A stretch of 64,000 nt of DNA, from contig NC_061081.1 of assembly GCF_021917145.1 (NCBI RefSeq), positions 6,756,777 to 6,820,776 on the forward strand, read 5' to 3'. Position numbers and translations under genes: made by a program. Below the pieces are notes generated by a model. It ran no database searches. It was given only the letters and a program-made list of their open reading frames with translations, and was not told the DNA's origin. Source of the DNA: Hypomesus transpacificus. Taxonomy: Eukaryota; Chordata; Actinopteri; Osmeriformes; Osmeridae. Below are positions 1 to 13,100 of this stretch, one piece after another. Position 1 is the stretch's first letter, and every line of letters begins with the position of its first letter.

Positions 1-257
1 CTTCTCCTCCTCCTCCCTCTCCTCCTCTTCCTCCTCCTCCTCCCTCTCCTCCTCTACCTCCCTCTCCTCCTCCCTCTCCTCCTCCTCCTCCCTCTCCTTC
101 TCCTCCTCCTCTTCCTCCCTCTCCTCCTCCTCCTCCCTCTCCTCCTCCTCCCTCTCCTCCTCCTCCTCCTCCCTCTACTCCTCCTCCTCCTCCCTCTCCT
201 CCTCCTCCTCCATCTCCTCCTTCTCTTCTCCTCCCTCTCCTCACTCTCTTCACCCTC
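1..257. repeat. CTC/CCT-rich low-complexity tract
   Basis: This is an almost pure pyrimidine tract on the + strand made of CTC, CCT and CTT triplets. The reverse strand reads as an arginine-rich 74-residue ORF. That ORF is an artefact of the purine triplets and not a gene. Confidence 0.95.
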
Positions 258-1011
258 CTCCCTGCTGACATCAAGCACATGTTCTAAATGTCTGTATAGA
301 AGATATCATGTTGACTTAGTCTGTAGTCCCCTGCTGGTGTTTGGATAGTCTGTGATGCACCAGTCACGCACACTGCTGTGAAGTTAATGTATCCATTCTA
401 ATGCACTGGTTGGATGTATGTACCCACATCAGCACAGAGTTGAAAGCATTGCACATGCTGTTAATGATCCTATAAAACAAAAAATTCTAATAAAGACTTG
501 TTTTGTATGAATTGATGATTTGTGCATTACTGGAACCCGGCCCATCATTCAGTCTGTGTTCTTTCTGCACACTTCTACATATCTCATGTGTTTGGGATTA
601 CCATACTAGCACACATTAGTTGCTGCCGGAGCTAATCTTTTCAACAGGACCCTTCACAGTCTAAAGACTTGTTGACCTCCTCTCATAACCCCCCCCCCCC
701 CTCCATCGCACACACACGTACACAAATATTGTGGGCAAGAATGAGCAGGAAGTCAAGTCTGATCATCCTGTTTTGGTCGCCCTCCAGGTTTCTCTTTTCG
801 TCACCACTACATAGGGCTTAGAGCTCCGCCTCTGCTTCTCCCTCTCTCTCTCTTACTCTCCCTCTCTCTATCTCGCTCTCCCTCACCCCCCCCCCCCTCT
901 CGCTCGTACTCTCCCTCTCTCTATCTCTCTCTCCCTCACTCCCCCCCCCCCTCTCTCTCTCTCTCTCTCTTACTCTCCCTCTCTCTATCTCTCCCTCTCA
1001 CCCCCCCCCTC

Positions 1012-1043
<32 letters not shown>

Positions 1044-1942
1044 TTCTCTCCCTCTGTGTCTTCGTTTCTCTCTTAATGTCTCTCTCTTTCATATCTCTCT
1101 GAGAATACGCACACATATTTCTGTCCGTCTTCTCAGCCAGAATGCTGTGATCCTCCTCCACACCCAAATCCTCAGGTTCCAACAGGCCAGGAGCAGAGCT
1201 CTGCCTTCATCAGATGTCTCCTTAGTCAGGACACGGGAGGAACCTGGAATAACCTAGAATATGGGGCAGGGAGTAACCTGGACCTGTGTTCAAGAATAAC
1301 CTGTGCTGTATGTTAGAATCAGGGAATATCTTGTTCTAAAGGTTAGGGTCAGGGAGTTTCCTGTGCTGTGGATTAGGGTTAGGCAGTAAACAGTACCGCG
1401 GGTGAAGGAGTAACCTGTATTGTGGGCAAGTATTAGGAAGTTTCTCTAGGATAAGACAAAGTGGGATGGAGTAAGCAGAAAAGGTGGGATGAGGAAGTTA
1501 AAGTCACCTGCTCAGCTGTTATGGAGTGCTTACAGAGACACACACTCACACTGTCAACACAGCATGGTGGTGACACATAGTGACTCGGTCTGTTGGGAAT
1601 TCCACACAAGTCTTTCATGCCAGCAGAGAGGCTACGTCTCAAAGAAGCCCTCCTAAATGACTAAATGTAATGTAAGCCTCACCTAGTCCTGCATCCGGTA
1701 TGACTGATTGACATGATAAGCATGATTAAGCACGTCTGGTCTGTGTTTGTGCGGGTGGTTTTGGGGATGAGGTCACCCTGACCAGTGGGTGGGGGGATGT
1801 GGGAGCTCTGGGCAGTGGTCACCTCACACACTGGTGTCAGAGCCGTCCTGCCCCATAGACGAGACACTAGGGTGGCCATGGGGAAATAATCTGCTGAGTA
1901 GCATATTAGTAGAACAGGAATGTTCTACCCCCTCCTCACCAA

Positions 1943-1988
<46 letters not shown>

Positions 1989-2491
1989 ATAACCCTACTA
2001 TGGGTTTGACCATAGGTATGACTTCTGGTATTTTGAGCTGTAACAGGTATCTGCCTACACAGGTATCAAGGGGTCCAATGTTTTGTTGCCCTTGTCGTAT
2101 TATTTTTAGTACTTGTGTTTTCAATTCCCCGCGGTGTAGCTGTTGACAGCGCTAAACGCTTCACAATCTCACACTTAACTTGTTCACACGGTCACCGATG
2201 TCCTCATTTTCGAATCAGCCTCGGCTAGACGAAATACGTTGCGTAATACCGCACACTTTGCAGACAAAGTTTTACTGTGATCATCTTTCATAGTCCAATC
2301 AGGTGTGCTTCTAGCCCAGTCCTCAATGCTGAGAGACGGAAGGTTTAACTTTGTCCGATTCGTACCGCCCACATCAATGTCCGGAACGTAACCTCACTGC
2401 CTGAGAGAAGTTTGCCTCACAAATCGCATGGACTAAACCGAGAAGAGACAACTCTTTTTATTACGTTTATTTACCCTCTCTTGTGTCAAGG
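258..2491. other. Upstream flank and 5' UTR of itga2; no gene recognised
   Basis: No coding exon was recognised here. The stretch holds a CT-rich tract with short C runs (about 829-1092), a small match to the tail of the SINE family seen elsewhere in the window (about 1648-1676), and a (CA)n run at about 1955-1984. The itga2 promoter and 5' UTR should lie in the last few hundred bases. I see no clear TATA box that would fix the transcription start. Confidence 0.6.
829..1092. repeat. CT-rich repeat with C runs
   Basis: This is an imperfect (CT)n block in which a pattern of CTCCCTCTCTCTATCTC-like units, each followed by a run of 8-10 C, recurs about three times. It is simple sequence with no coding potential. 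Confidence 0.85.
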
Positions 2492-5400
2492 ATGGATATA
2501 CTTTCAAATAACATAGTTTTTCTGGTGATTTTTGTATATAGTAAGTCATTTTACATTATTCTAGTAAACACACCTACAGTTATGGTAGACAAGTATTTGT
2601 CCGGTGGACACAAAGTGCTTGTGGACCGCTATGTGCACCTGCAGCCTTCTGTTTGATCCCTATTAGTGTCTTAACCTGTTTATCGTTGTTTACATTCGTA
2701 GAGCAGTGTTATGGGAAGGTGTCAGTAAAGAGGAGGATTAAGACGAATAAGAGTAAATAAAAGCAGTGTCGGAATGCATAAATAATAAAACGCCTAGTCA
2801 GGATAAAGACTTGATCTATTTAGCTAGTATGTGTACCTGTAAGAGTTGCTTTTTATAATTTTCATTTTGTTCCAAACTTTTCTATGGCCTGAGGCATGCT
2901 CTTGAGGCTGAGGATGGGCTGGAGGGGATGGGTTCACCTGACATTGGGGCTGTAATTGGGCTGAGCTGAAGATGGGCTCAGCTGGAGATGGGCTGGGCTG
3001 GGCTGGGCTGGGCTGGAGATGGGCTGGGCTGGGCTGGGCTGGAGATGGGCTGGGCTGGGCTGGGCTGGGCTGGGCTGGAGGTGGAGGCAGGCACTAGGGC
3101 TGGATTTGAGATGTGCTGGGCTGGGATTGGGTTGGCCTGGAGATGGAGGCTGACAATGGGGCTGGGCGGCCTCAGCTAAACAGAGACAGATATCACATTT
3201 ACCTGTCACAGCAGGTGAGCGTACTGCCATCTCTGTATGGAACAATGTGTAGGAGAGGAAACATTCATAGGGTTACAAATACAGTATATGTTGCATTCAT
3301 ATTAAGCATACATAACCCACTCTATATAAAAGGGGCTACGGGGCTGGATTAGGAACTATAGGGCTACAGGATAGGGGCTAGGGGCTGGATTAGGAACTAT
3401 AGGGCCACAGGATAGGGGCTAGGGGCTGGAATAGGGTGTAGGGCTGCAGCATATGGGCTAGGGGCTGGATTAGGGTGTAGGGCTGCAGCATAGGGGCTGG
3501 GGGTCATGGTCAAGGCACAGAGAGGATGGACCTGGAGAGAAATCGGGTGATGAGAGGCTCCATGTGAGTCTGTGCCGTTTGTCCACTCAGGCTTCCGTAG
3601 ATCAGGGGTGTGATTGGGTGATCCTGGAGCACAAAGCAGCCAGCCAGCTGGAACCACATTGCTACAGAATCAGCAGGCTCCCCATAGCTAGCTAGAGAGA
3701 GCCCGATATCTGTCTCTCTGTCTGTCATTCTCTCATCTGTCCGGCTCACTGTCACTCAAATTGTAATCATTACTCCAGTCTCTCTGTCCTTCTTTCCTCT
3801 CTCCTCTGTTTTCTACTCCCCTCCCCTTGCATATACACATTGTTAAAGTGGACAAGCCTGAGAAAAATGGACAGGAAACCATTTCATTGCATTGTATGCC
3901 CACATGTCATACACACAATAGTGTAAGACTCACAATGAAAAACACAAGCCTTATTTGCCCCTAAACTTAGTTCCTTCTGGTTGATCTACTGATCAGCCAA
4001 CTGTTTTGTTCCTATAAAGTCATTCGCGCATCTACTACTATCTCTAATTTGTAATTGCTCCTGCTCAATGTATATTAATTCCAGATACTGTATGTTTTGC
4101 TGCATAAACGACACAAAATGTTTTTTTTTTAATCTGGAAAGTTCCTACCACACCCAAACACAAGATGTTCCTGAATCATTACACCATCAGCTTCTGACCC
4201 TCCATGATAACTGTAGTTTCCCAAAAGGAAATGAATGAGATGAGATGTTGGAACTTGCCTATCTTTGTCTGTCGGGAGGTTTGAAGTTCAAGTTGGGCTG
4301 GCCTGAGCTTGACTAGACTGGGCTTATCCAAGAGCAGGGAGCCCAGCCCTGTAAACAAATACTCGGAGCTGATCTGCTGTTGTATCCGAGGCTCTGTGAC
4401 CCAACTCTGTCGTTTTGTTCTGCGACAGTAGGTAACGATGTGTGTTAACACTGTGGTTGATGGTGTTAATGGCACATAGTGTTTCATTGAGTTAGACCCA
4501 GAGTGGAAGACTGAGTTCTCCCAGCACTACTACTCTCCTACCATCTCATTTCATTCTTCTCTCCATCCCTCCTCTCTATCCCTTCTCTCTCTCCCTCCTT
4601 TCTATCCCTCTCGATATCTTTTCATCTCTTCCTCATTTCTATCTCTCTCATAAAACCCTCCTGTCTCTCTTCTCCATCCCTCATCTCTCTCTCTTTCCTG
4701 TTTAAGTGTTGTTTGTAGTTTAGCCGCCTCAAGTTTGATCCTGGTATGGTATAATCTACACACACACCAAGCTGGGACTTGTCCTTCCTGGCTAGCATGA
4801 CACACACACACACACACACGCACACACAAACACACACACAGCAGGTCTCTGTATCAGTAATACACATCCTCCCAGTCAGTGACAATGATTTATGTTACGC
4901 TACCATAAAAGGCAGTTAAAACACTGGCACTGATGTTGTCTCCTGCATGTGAGTATGTGTATGATTGTGGGACCGTTTGTGTGCATGCGTGTGCATGCGT
5001 GTGCCTGTGTGCATGTGTGTACCCGTGTGTACAGTAATGTCGTGTGTGTGTGTGTTGCAGGCTGTTTCGTGGCTGTGTCCCAGGGCTTTAACGTGGGCAG
5101 CGCCGGGGCCAAGGTGTTCTCTGAACCCAAGGAGGAGGAGTTTGGATACAGCGTCCAGCAGTTTAGCAACCACATGGGGAAATGGTGAGACGCACTCACA
5201 CACCACAGACACGACACATGCACACAGACACTCACGCGCACACGCACACAGACATGCATACTGCTTCCCTCTGCCAACACCACTTAGAGGACTAGGAAGA
5301 CTTCGATATACACTTCCTGTGAGCTCCAGGGTGTGATGTGCATCCTCAAGATACAACAATGTTCTTTTCTGGGAAGGTCCAGCCCTTCTCTACATGTCCA

Positions 5401-7067
5401 CTAATAACAAACACAACTGAATATCTAGAACCTAATAGCAATAAACAGAGAAAGCAGTAAGGATGTGGGGGGGGACATCAAGAAAAGAGAAAGAGAGACA
5501 TGAGAAATACAGGAGGTCTCCTTGTGAATGGAAACCTTCTGTGAAGACGAGATGGGCTGTCTTTTGTTTAAGACATGAAAGCTTGTGACATCATCAGTCA
5601 AAGTTCATTCCCTTGCTGCAATTGACTGTTTCCTGTCCGAGTGTCTGAGGGGTCTACAGCAGAGCAAGGGGTGAGTCAACAGCCCAGTCTTAAAGGGTTC
5701 TATGGTGTTGAGTCATCAAAAAACTCCCCAAAGGAACAATTGCAGTGTACAGGAAGTGAGCTCAAACCTGACCCAAACATTCTACAGTTTACTAAGGTTG
5801 TTGGCCTCAGCACCAGTCAATGGGGGCTGACATCAAAACCAATACACAAAGAAATCCCCAAACTAACAAGCACTAACTACAGGTTGATAAAGTGTCCACA
5901 TGTCCTTTTCTGCTGTAACACAAAGTGACCACTTTCTGTGTGCTGACCAGACTGTCTCTAGAAACAGCAGCTACCCCCCATCCCAGACAGCAGCTCTATC
6001 ATCTACTCCACTACTGTAAGAACGTCTTGTATTCTCTGTGGCTTAGAGGCCTTTCAACCATCTGCCGTCTTCCTCCTCCATAACACTCCCACACTCACCC
6101 AGATGCATTCCCATGTGTCGACACGGTCTTGGCCGTACCTTTGTGTACCTGGATGAAATATATGACCATATATGGGTTTGTGTTTGTGATTAATTAGACA
6201 ATGTAATATAACCATATGTGGTCCTATGTGTGTCTCGACAGGATGTTTACCAACACTGTGTCAACACTGACATATCTGCGTGTGTGTGTGTGGGAGAGGT
6301 ACTTTAAGAGATAGTGTGGATGTGTTGGTGGGGTGTGTGTCATGCCTCTGTGGCAGGCGAGGAAGATAATTGCTGGTGACTTTAACAAGGGGCAGCCATG
6401 GTGTAATCTGGTGGGCATGACCATATTGAGTCACATGGTGGAAAGGCTGGGATCGCCATGGTAACTCGGGAAGTGGTCATTACATCTCTGTTCTTATCAG
6501 ACACGCAAGACGTCTTTGGACATGTTTCTGGTGCTCAACTAAAGGGTGCATATTAAGGTGCTGGATTATAGAGATCTGAAAAAGGAGGAGCGCACAGTGT
6601 TGTTATGGTGTTACTGAGTGCTGCTGTGACGTGTGCATGCGTGCCTGTGTTTGTCTGGGTCTGTTTATGCGCGTGTGTCTTCTCCCCAGGTTGCTGGTGG
6701 GTGCTCCCTGGAGTGGCTACACACCAAACAGAATGGGAGATGTGTACAAGTGCGAGATCAGAGGAGCCAGTTCAGGTTGCCAGAGACTGGGCCTGCAGAG
6801 TAAGACAGTGTGTGTGTGTGTGTGTGTCGTCCTAGTGGAACTTCTAGTGCCATGGTAACTACAGGATTACTGCTGCTAAACCAAATCCAGACTACTAATC
6901 CCAGACTAACAGAAATGCTGCAGTGAATTCAATCCAGGTTATTAAACAGCAACTTTCTCCTCTTTCCTTCTACTCTCTCTATCTCATTCTTCTCGCTCTC
7001 GTTCTCGTTCTCGCTCGCTCTCTTTCGCTCTCGCTCTCGTTCTCGCTCTCTTTCGCTCTTGCTCGCT

Positions 7068-7133
<66 letters not shown>

Positions 7134-10100
7134 ACTCCCTCTCTCTCAGACTCAATCAGCATACCAACGGTGAAAAACATCAAAGTTAATATGAGTCTGG
7201 GCCTCACGCTCACCGCATCTCCCACAGCAGACAAGCTCTTGGTAAAATCAACTTCTTCAGTCAAGGGGTTGCTTTTAGGCAGAGCTACCTTGTTACAGTC
7301 TGAACATTTGACAGCCCCCTACTGCATCACACTCAACATGACTGTGTGTTTGTTTTCTGCTTGTCAGACGTGTGGTCCTCTCTGGGCTCAGCAGTGTGGC
7401 AGCCAGAATTATTATCCCGGAGTCTGTGCTGAGGTCAACCAACTGTTCCAGCCTCTGCCAGCATTTTCACCTGCCCTTCAGAGTAAGAGTGCCCCATAAT
7501 TGTTCTCACCAGCCCTTCAGAGCAAGAGTGCCCCATAATTGTTCTCACCAGCCCTTCAGAGCAAGAGCGCCCCATAAACTTTCTGTGGTAACCTAAACTG
7601 GGTACTCCCCTCCAGCCTGTGGTGGTCCGATGGACATTGCCATTATTCTGGACGGGTCCAACAGTATCTACCCTTGGCCGCCCGTGGTAGCATTCCTCAA
7701 GAAGCTGCTGGAAAATCTAGATATTGGACCTGAAAATACCCAGGTGAGCCTGCCAATCAACAGCCTTCAAAGACATGATTCAAAGTTGTATGTGGAAGTC
7801 AGATGTCTTGATAATGCATGTTGTTTCAGGTAGCGGTCATTCAGTATGCAGTTGATGCATCATTTGAGTTCTACCTGAACTCCTATAAGACAAAGGCCTC
7901 CATTGTGACGGCTTCTTCCAGAATCAATCAGAAAAGTGGGTTGTCGACCAATACCTTCCAGGCCATAGATTTTGCCAGGTCAGTCTTCAGCTCTCACATT
8001 ACAGGATGGCACTATGTCAAGGACGGACTGACGGAAAGCTAGAGTGGAATGAATGCATACTGTCCGTAAGAAAGGTTGACTGTAAAAATGATTAAAATCT
8101 TGGTGTGTGTGTGTGTGTCAGAGACCAGGCTTTTCTTCCTCGGCATGGTGGTCGCCCTGGAGCCAGCAAGGTGATGGTGGTGGTGACTGATGGAGAGTCT
8201 CATGATGAGAGTCTGAGAGATGGGGTCATCGGCAGGTGTGAGGCCGACAAAATCACTCGCTTTGGCATCGCTGTAGGTCATTGGTCCAAAGCTAAGATCC
8301 ACCACTACTAATGCTATTTACATCCCTCACCTGTCTCCACTTACCCTTGCCTCAACTCCAACCCTTCTTATGCCATTATCCACTGTGTTTGTCTCCATCC
8401 TCCCAGGTGCTGGGTTACTACATAAGAAACAACATCGACACCAAGGATCTGATCACCGAGATCAAGTCCATAGCGAGCATTCCGTCAGAGCGCTACTTCT
8501 TCAATGTGTCTTCAGAGGAAGCTCTGCAGGAGATTTCTGGTACCCTGGGAGACCGCATCTTCAACATCGAGGGTGAGCTCATGTGAACCCTAACCCTTTA
8601 TGTTGGCTCGGTGCAACATATGTTTGGTTAAAACTAATTCTAGGTGAAGATTTACAGCCAGATAGAATGTTGGTGTATTTTTACAACAACATGTTGGTGC
8701 AAACAAGCACTAACAAAAGTGGTATGGTCTGGGACGAGCATTGATTGATTGTTTTAACCTGTCCTCCATGGTGTGTGTTCCTGGTATCCAGGTACAGGCA
8801 AAGGATTAGAGTTCCAGATGGAGTTGTCTCAGGTGGGCTTCAGTGCTCACTACACCAAGCAGAAGGTATGTAACAATGCTTCAGTACTGCTGGTGTCTTC
8901 GGATCATGCTAAAACATTAGCTTAGAGGGGAATCGGGCTAGTAATCAGAAGGTTGCCGGTTCGATTCCTGACTGTCAAATGATGTTGTGTCCTTGGGCAA
9001 GGCACTTCACCCTACTTGCATTGGGGGGGAATGTCCCTGTACTTACTGTAAGTCGCTCTGGATGAGAGTGCCTGCTAAATGACTAAATGTAAATGTAAAT
9101 GTAGCTTGCTGAAGGACATGTTAGCATGTGAAGAGGTCTGTCCTTAACCACTGATGATCAGTTGACAAGAATTAAATATTGCAACTAATAATTACTTTAT
9201 GACTTGTATACTGTTTGGAACGCTCTGAATATAATAAACAATGTTTGAACTATGCCCTGCTATAATAACTCATGACAACATGGCACGTCAGGGACATTTT
9301 CTAGGAACCCTATCTAAAGCCTAAACAAACGCTATCTAGCATGCAGCATCTTCTGTCTGTGCTTGCGAAGGCTATGTTGATGTCACCCCTATGGCTATGT
9401 TGATGGCACGTTCCCCATGAGAGTAAAACCTCCCATATTGTGATACTATTTAGCTGCCCTTCATTCCTGTGTTCATTGTCCAGTCCTCTGAGATGCTCAA
9501 CTTGAGTGGATCAGACAACTGCACCTTTTATATATCTATAAGAAATCCAGTGATTTTGTCTTGATCTTGTACTTGGCGGTTCACTTCATTGACTTGGTAC
9601 TATCACAGCAATTGGGAACGATATCAGAGCGATCAGAACATTAGCTTCCTGAATGACATGCAAGCATGCTGTAGCAGTACATGGTAACTGGTCTTTCTGG
9701 AGAGATGTTAAGAGCAGCTTGTCCCTGCAGGACACGTTGATGCTGGGGGCAGTGGGAGCGTACGGCTGGAGTGGTACTGTGGTGCATCACACGCCACTAA
9801 AGTCCAACATCTTTCCCAAGACAGCATTTGAGAACATCCTGCAGGACAAGAACCACAGCTCTCTACTAGGTAGGTTCTTCCTGTAGGAGCCACAGCAAAT
9901 GGTTTGTTTGTTTGTGTGTGTGTGTGTCATGTGTGTGTGTGTGTCTTGTGTGTGCGCCCAGGCTACGCGGTGACGACCCTGAGTGACGGCAGGATGGAGT
10001 ACTACGTAGCAGGAGCGCCTCGCTCCAACCACACAGGCCAGGTGGTGGTCTACACTCTGACCAGCGGGGGGCAGCCCACTGTGGTGGACTCCCAGAGGGG

Positions 10101-13100
10101 GGAGCAGGTGAGAGACGGGTCCCCTTTTGTCCCATCAGGTCTAGCTCCAGTCCTGAGGTCTGGGTCTGGTCATTCATGGGTCACTGAGCACAACGGTTCC
10201 GTGTTTCTAGATCGGCTCCTACTACGGCAGCGTCCTGTGTCCTCTGGATGTGGACAGAGACGGGGTGTCGGACCTGCTGCTGGTCGGAGCTCCCATGTTC
10301 ATGAACCAGCAGAAGAAGGAGATGGGGAAGGTCTACCTGCTGTCCTTCACCAAGGTCAGACTTCTACTGGCTAATCTTACCCTCCGACCGTCATCCAGAA
10401 ATTCCTGAATGCAACCATGTTCTATATACACGCCTCAACCCCCCTGTTCCTCCAGGGTGTTCTGAGTGACCAGGGGGTTCTGAAGGGTCCGTCTCCGCTG
10501 GAGAATGCTCGTTTTGGGATGGCGATCGCTGCCGTGTCTGACCTCAACCTGGACGGCTACAGTGATGTGGTGGTGGGAGCTCCCCTGGAGGACAGCAACA
10601 GAGGGGTTCTGTACGTGTTCAACGGGGACAACTCTAGAACACTCAAGACCCAGCACTCACAGGTACGGCGATAACCCTAGGCTGTGTTCTGCCTCGCTGA
10701 ACCTGAAAGTGGAGCTGAAATGAAACATGAATGTGTAGTTATTTAGTTCGTCATGTGAGATTTAGCAACAGTGTCATACATCAGTGTGTTTTCGGGGGGT
10801 TTGCCACTGTCGAATCAAATTCCTCCCGACATTATGTGCCACCTATCTATCCTGTTGCGCTCGGACTTAAGCCACAATACCGTTGTTAGATACTTCTGAA
10901 ATGCTGTGTTATCTCGACTTGAAGGGTTAACCCTTAGTGGGCTTCATTGGCAACACAGAGAATGAGATAGCAATGTGTGGACCATGTGGTCGCTGGGTAG
11001 AACCTTCCTGATGGTCTCCCTGGTGTATAGAGAATCCTGGGCTCCAAGCTAGACACCGGTCTGAGGTACTTTGGCCGCTCCCTGAGTGCCAGCACAGACC
11101 TGAACGATGACACCATCCCCGACGTCACCGTGGGAGCTTATGGGAAGGTGGTGCAGCTCTGGTGAGACTTAATGCTTTCGTGTCTTTTGGATCAGCGTCA
11201 CTTCCTTGTGTCCTGTTCTATGACTTTAGGGGTAACTTCCTCCTTCTCCAGGTCCAGAGGTGTTTCCGTGGTAACGGCCAGTGTGACCTTTGACCCAGAC
11301 AAGATCAGCATCCTCAGCAAGACGTGTCGTGTGGCAGGGAGGATAGCGTTCTGCTTTAATGCCAAAGTCTGCTTCAGTGGGATATTCAAACCCTCCCCTC
11401 CTGTGGGCCCCTTGGGTAAGACCCGCTCTCCCTCTCTCCTCCATCCCTGATCTCTCTGTCCCTCTTTCCTCCATCCCTGATCTCTCTGTCCCTCTCTCCT
11501 CCATCCCTGATCTCTCTGTCCCTCTCTCCTCCATCCCTGATCTCTCTGTCCCTCTCTCCTCCATCCCTGATCTCTCTGTCCCTCTCTCCTCCATCCCTGA
11601 TCTCTCTGTCCCTCTCTCCTCCATCCCTGATCTCTCTGTCCCTCTCTCCTCCATCCCTGATCTCTCTGTCCCTCTCTCCTCCATCCCTGATCTCTCTGTC
11701 CCTCTCTCCTCCATCCCTGATCTCTCTGTCCCTCTCTCCTCCATCCCTGATCTCTCTGTCCCTCTCTCCTCCATCCCTGATCTCTCTGTCCCTCTCTCCT
11801 CCATCCCTGATCTCTCGGTCCCTCTCCCTCCAGCCTTGAGCTGCAACCTGACCCTGGATGCAGACCTGCAGTCCTCCAGAGTGACCTCCAGAGGCCTGTT
11901 CAGCAGCAACGTTGAGAGGCACCTGAAGCAGGATATCAGCCTGAACACTGGGGGGCACTGTGAGACACACCAGGTCTTTGTACAGGTACTCGTTCATGGT
12001 CATCTCAGACTGAGACATAGTTACTTAGAAGGACAAGAACACATTTAATGAAGGTCAGGGGGGTTCGTCCTTTGAAAGGTTTTCATATTCCCTGGCATTT
12101 TGTAATGTTTTCAATATATAGTAACAAATAACTTTGGGATTCTTGGATGTTGTATGTGGGTTTCATCAGGAGGCTCCAGACTTTGTGAACTCCCTGGGTC
12201 TGCGTGTGGATGTGGCGCTCCAGAACCCAGATGCCAACCCAGTCCTGGACCCCTTCAGTACCAGCGCCTGGGAGTTCTCTGTGAGTCCCAGCACACATGA
12301 AGCCTGCTCCTCCATACCCAAGCTTCTGTTAGGGGATGTTGGGTCTGAAGTTATAGAGGCTTATCTCTGTGTTCCAGATCCCCTTTTCCAAGGACTGTGG
12401 GACTGATGAGGTGTGCAATAGCGACCTCACCCTGGCAGTGGTCAGAGGGGACCAGGTGCCCAGGTCAGGAGCTCATCCCTATGCACAAACACACCTGTAC
12501 ACACACACACACGTACATTTGCACACACAGACTCCTCAACGCACATTAGTTCTTGGTTGCAGAATTGGTTAGGGAACACTCTGGTCTGTTGTACATTGGA
12601 GTTTAGTGTGTAGAATAGCCTTCCTGGGCTCAAAAATCTCTGCATGGTTTTAGGGATGGCAATCGACCCGTGAACACACATACATGTGATTACTGTAACT
12701 GGATTGACAGAACTGTAGTTAGTCACACGGATGTTTTGGTTGTGTCTGCAGTTCCTCTGAGATGTTGGTGAGCTACAAGAACAAGAGGTTGTTCTTCCAT
12801 GTAACCCTTAGCAACAGGAAGGAGAACGCCTACAATGCCAGAGTGACAACCACCTACTCCAAGAACCTGTTCTACTCCTCCGTCACTCCCCCCGTATGCA
12901 TCTCTCTCTCCTCCTACTCCATTTCTCTCTCCTCCTACTCCCTCTCTCTCTCCTCCTACTCCCTCTCTCTCTCCTCCTACTCCCTCTCTCTCTCCTCCTA
13001 TTCCATCTCTCTCTCCTCCTACTCCATCTCTCTCTCCTCCTGCTCCAGCTCTCTCTTCTCCTCCCTCATCTCTCTTCCTGTCCTCCCTCAATGTACAGAA

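Noticed and set aside
54-278. Minus-strand arginine-rich ORF of 74 codons
   Set aside because: It is the reverse strand of a CTC/CCT repeat and has no independent coding character.
6929-7264. Glu/Arg-repeat minus-strand ORF and Ser/Leu plus-strand ORFs
   Set aside because: They are translations of the (CT)n tract; only the itga2 exon 4 segment is supported.
8920-9103. Possible functional tRNA gene suggested by GGTTCGATTCC
   Set aside because: No cloverleaf can be completed. The flanking conserved body and tail, and the second copy at 21907-22089, show it is a SINE.
11226-12048. Long ORFs of 210-240 codons over the 30-bp repeat
   Set aside because: The unit length is a multiple of three, so several frames stay open. 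Exon 16 and exon 17 of itga2 explain the flanks, and the repeat is intronic.
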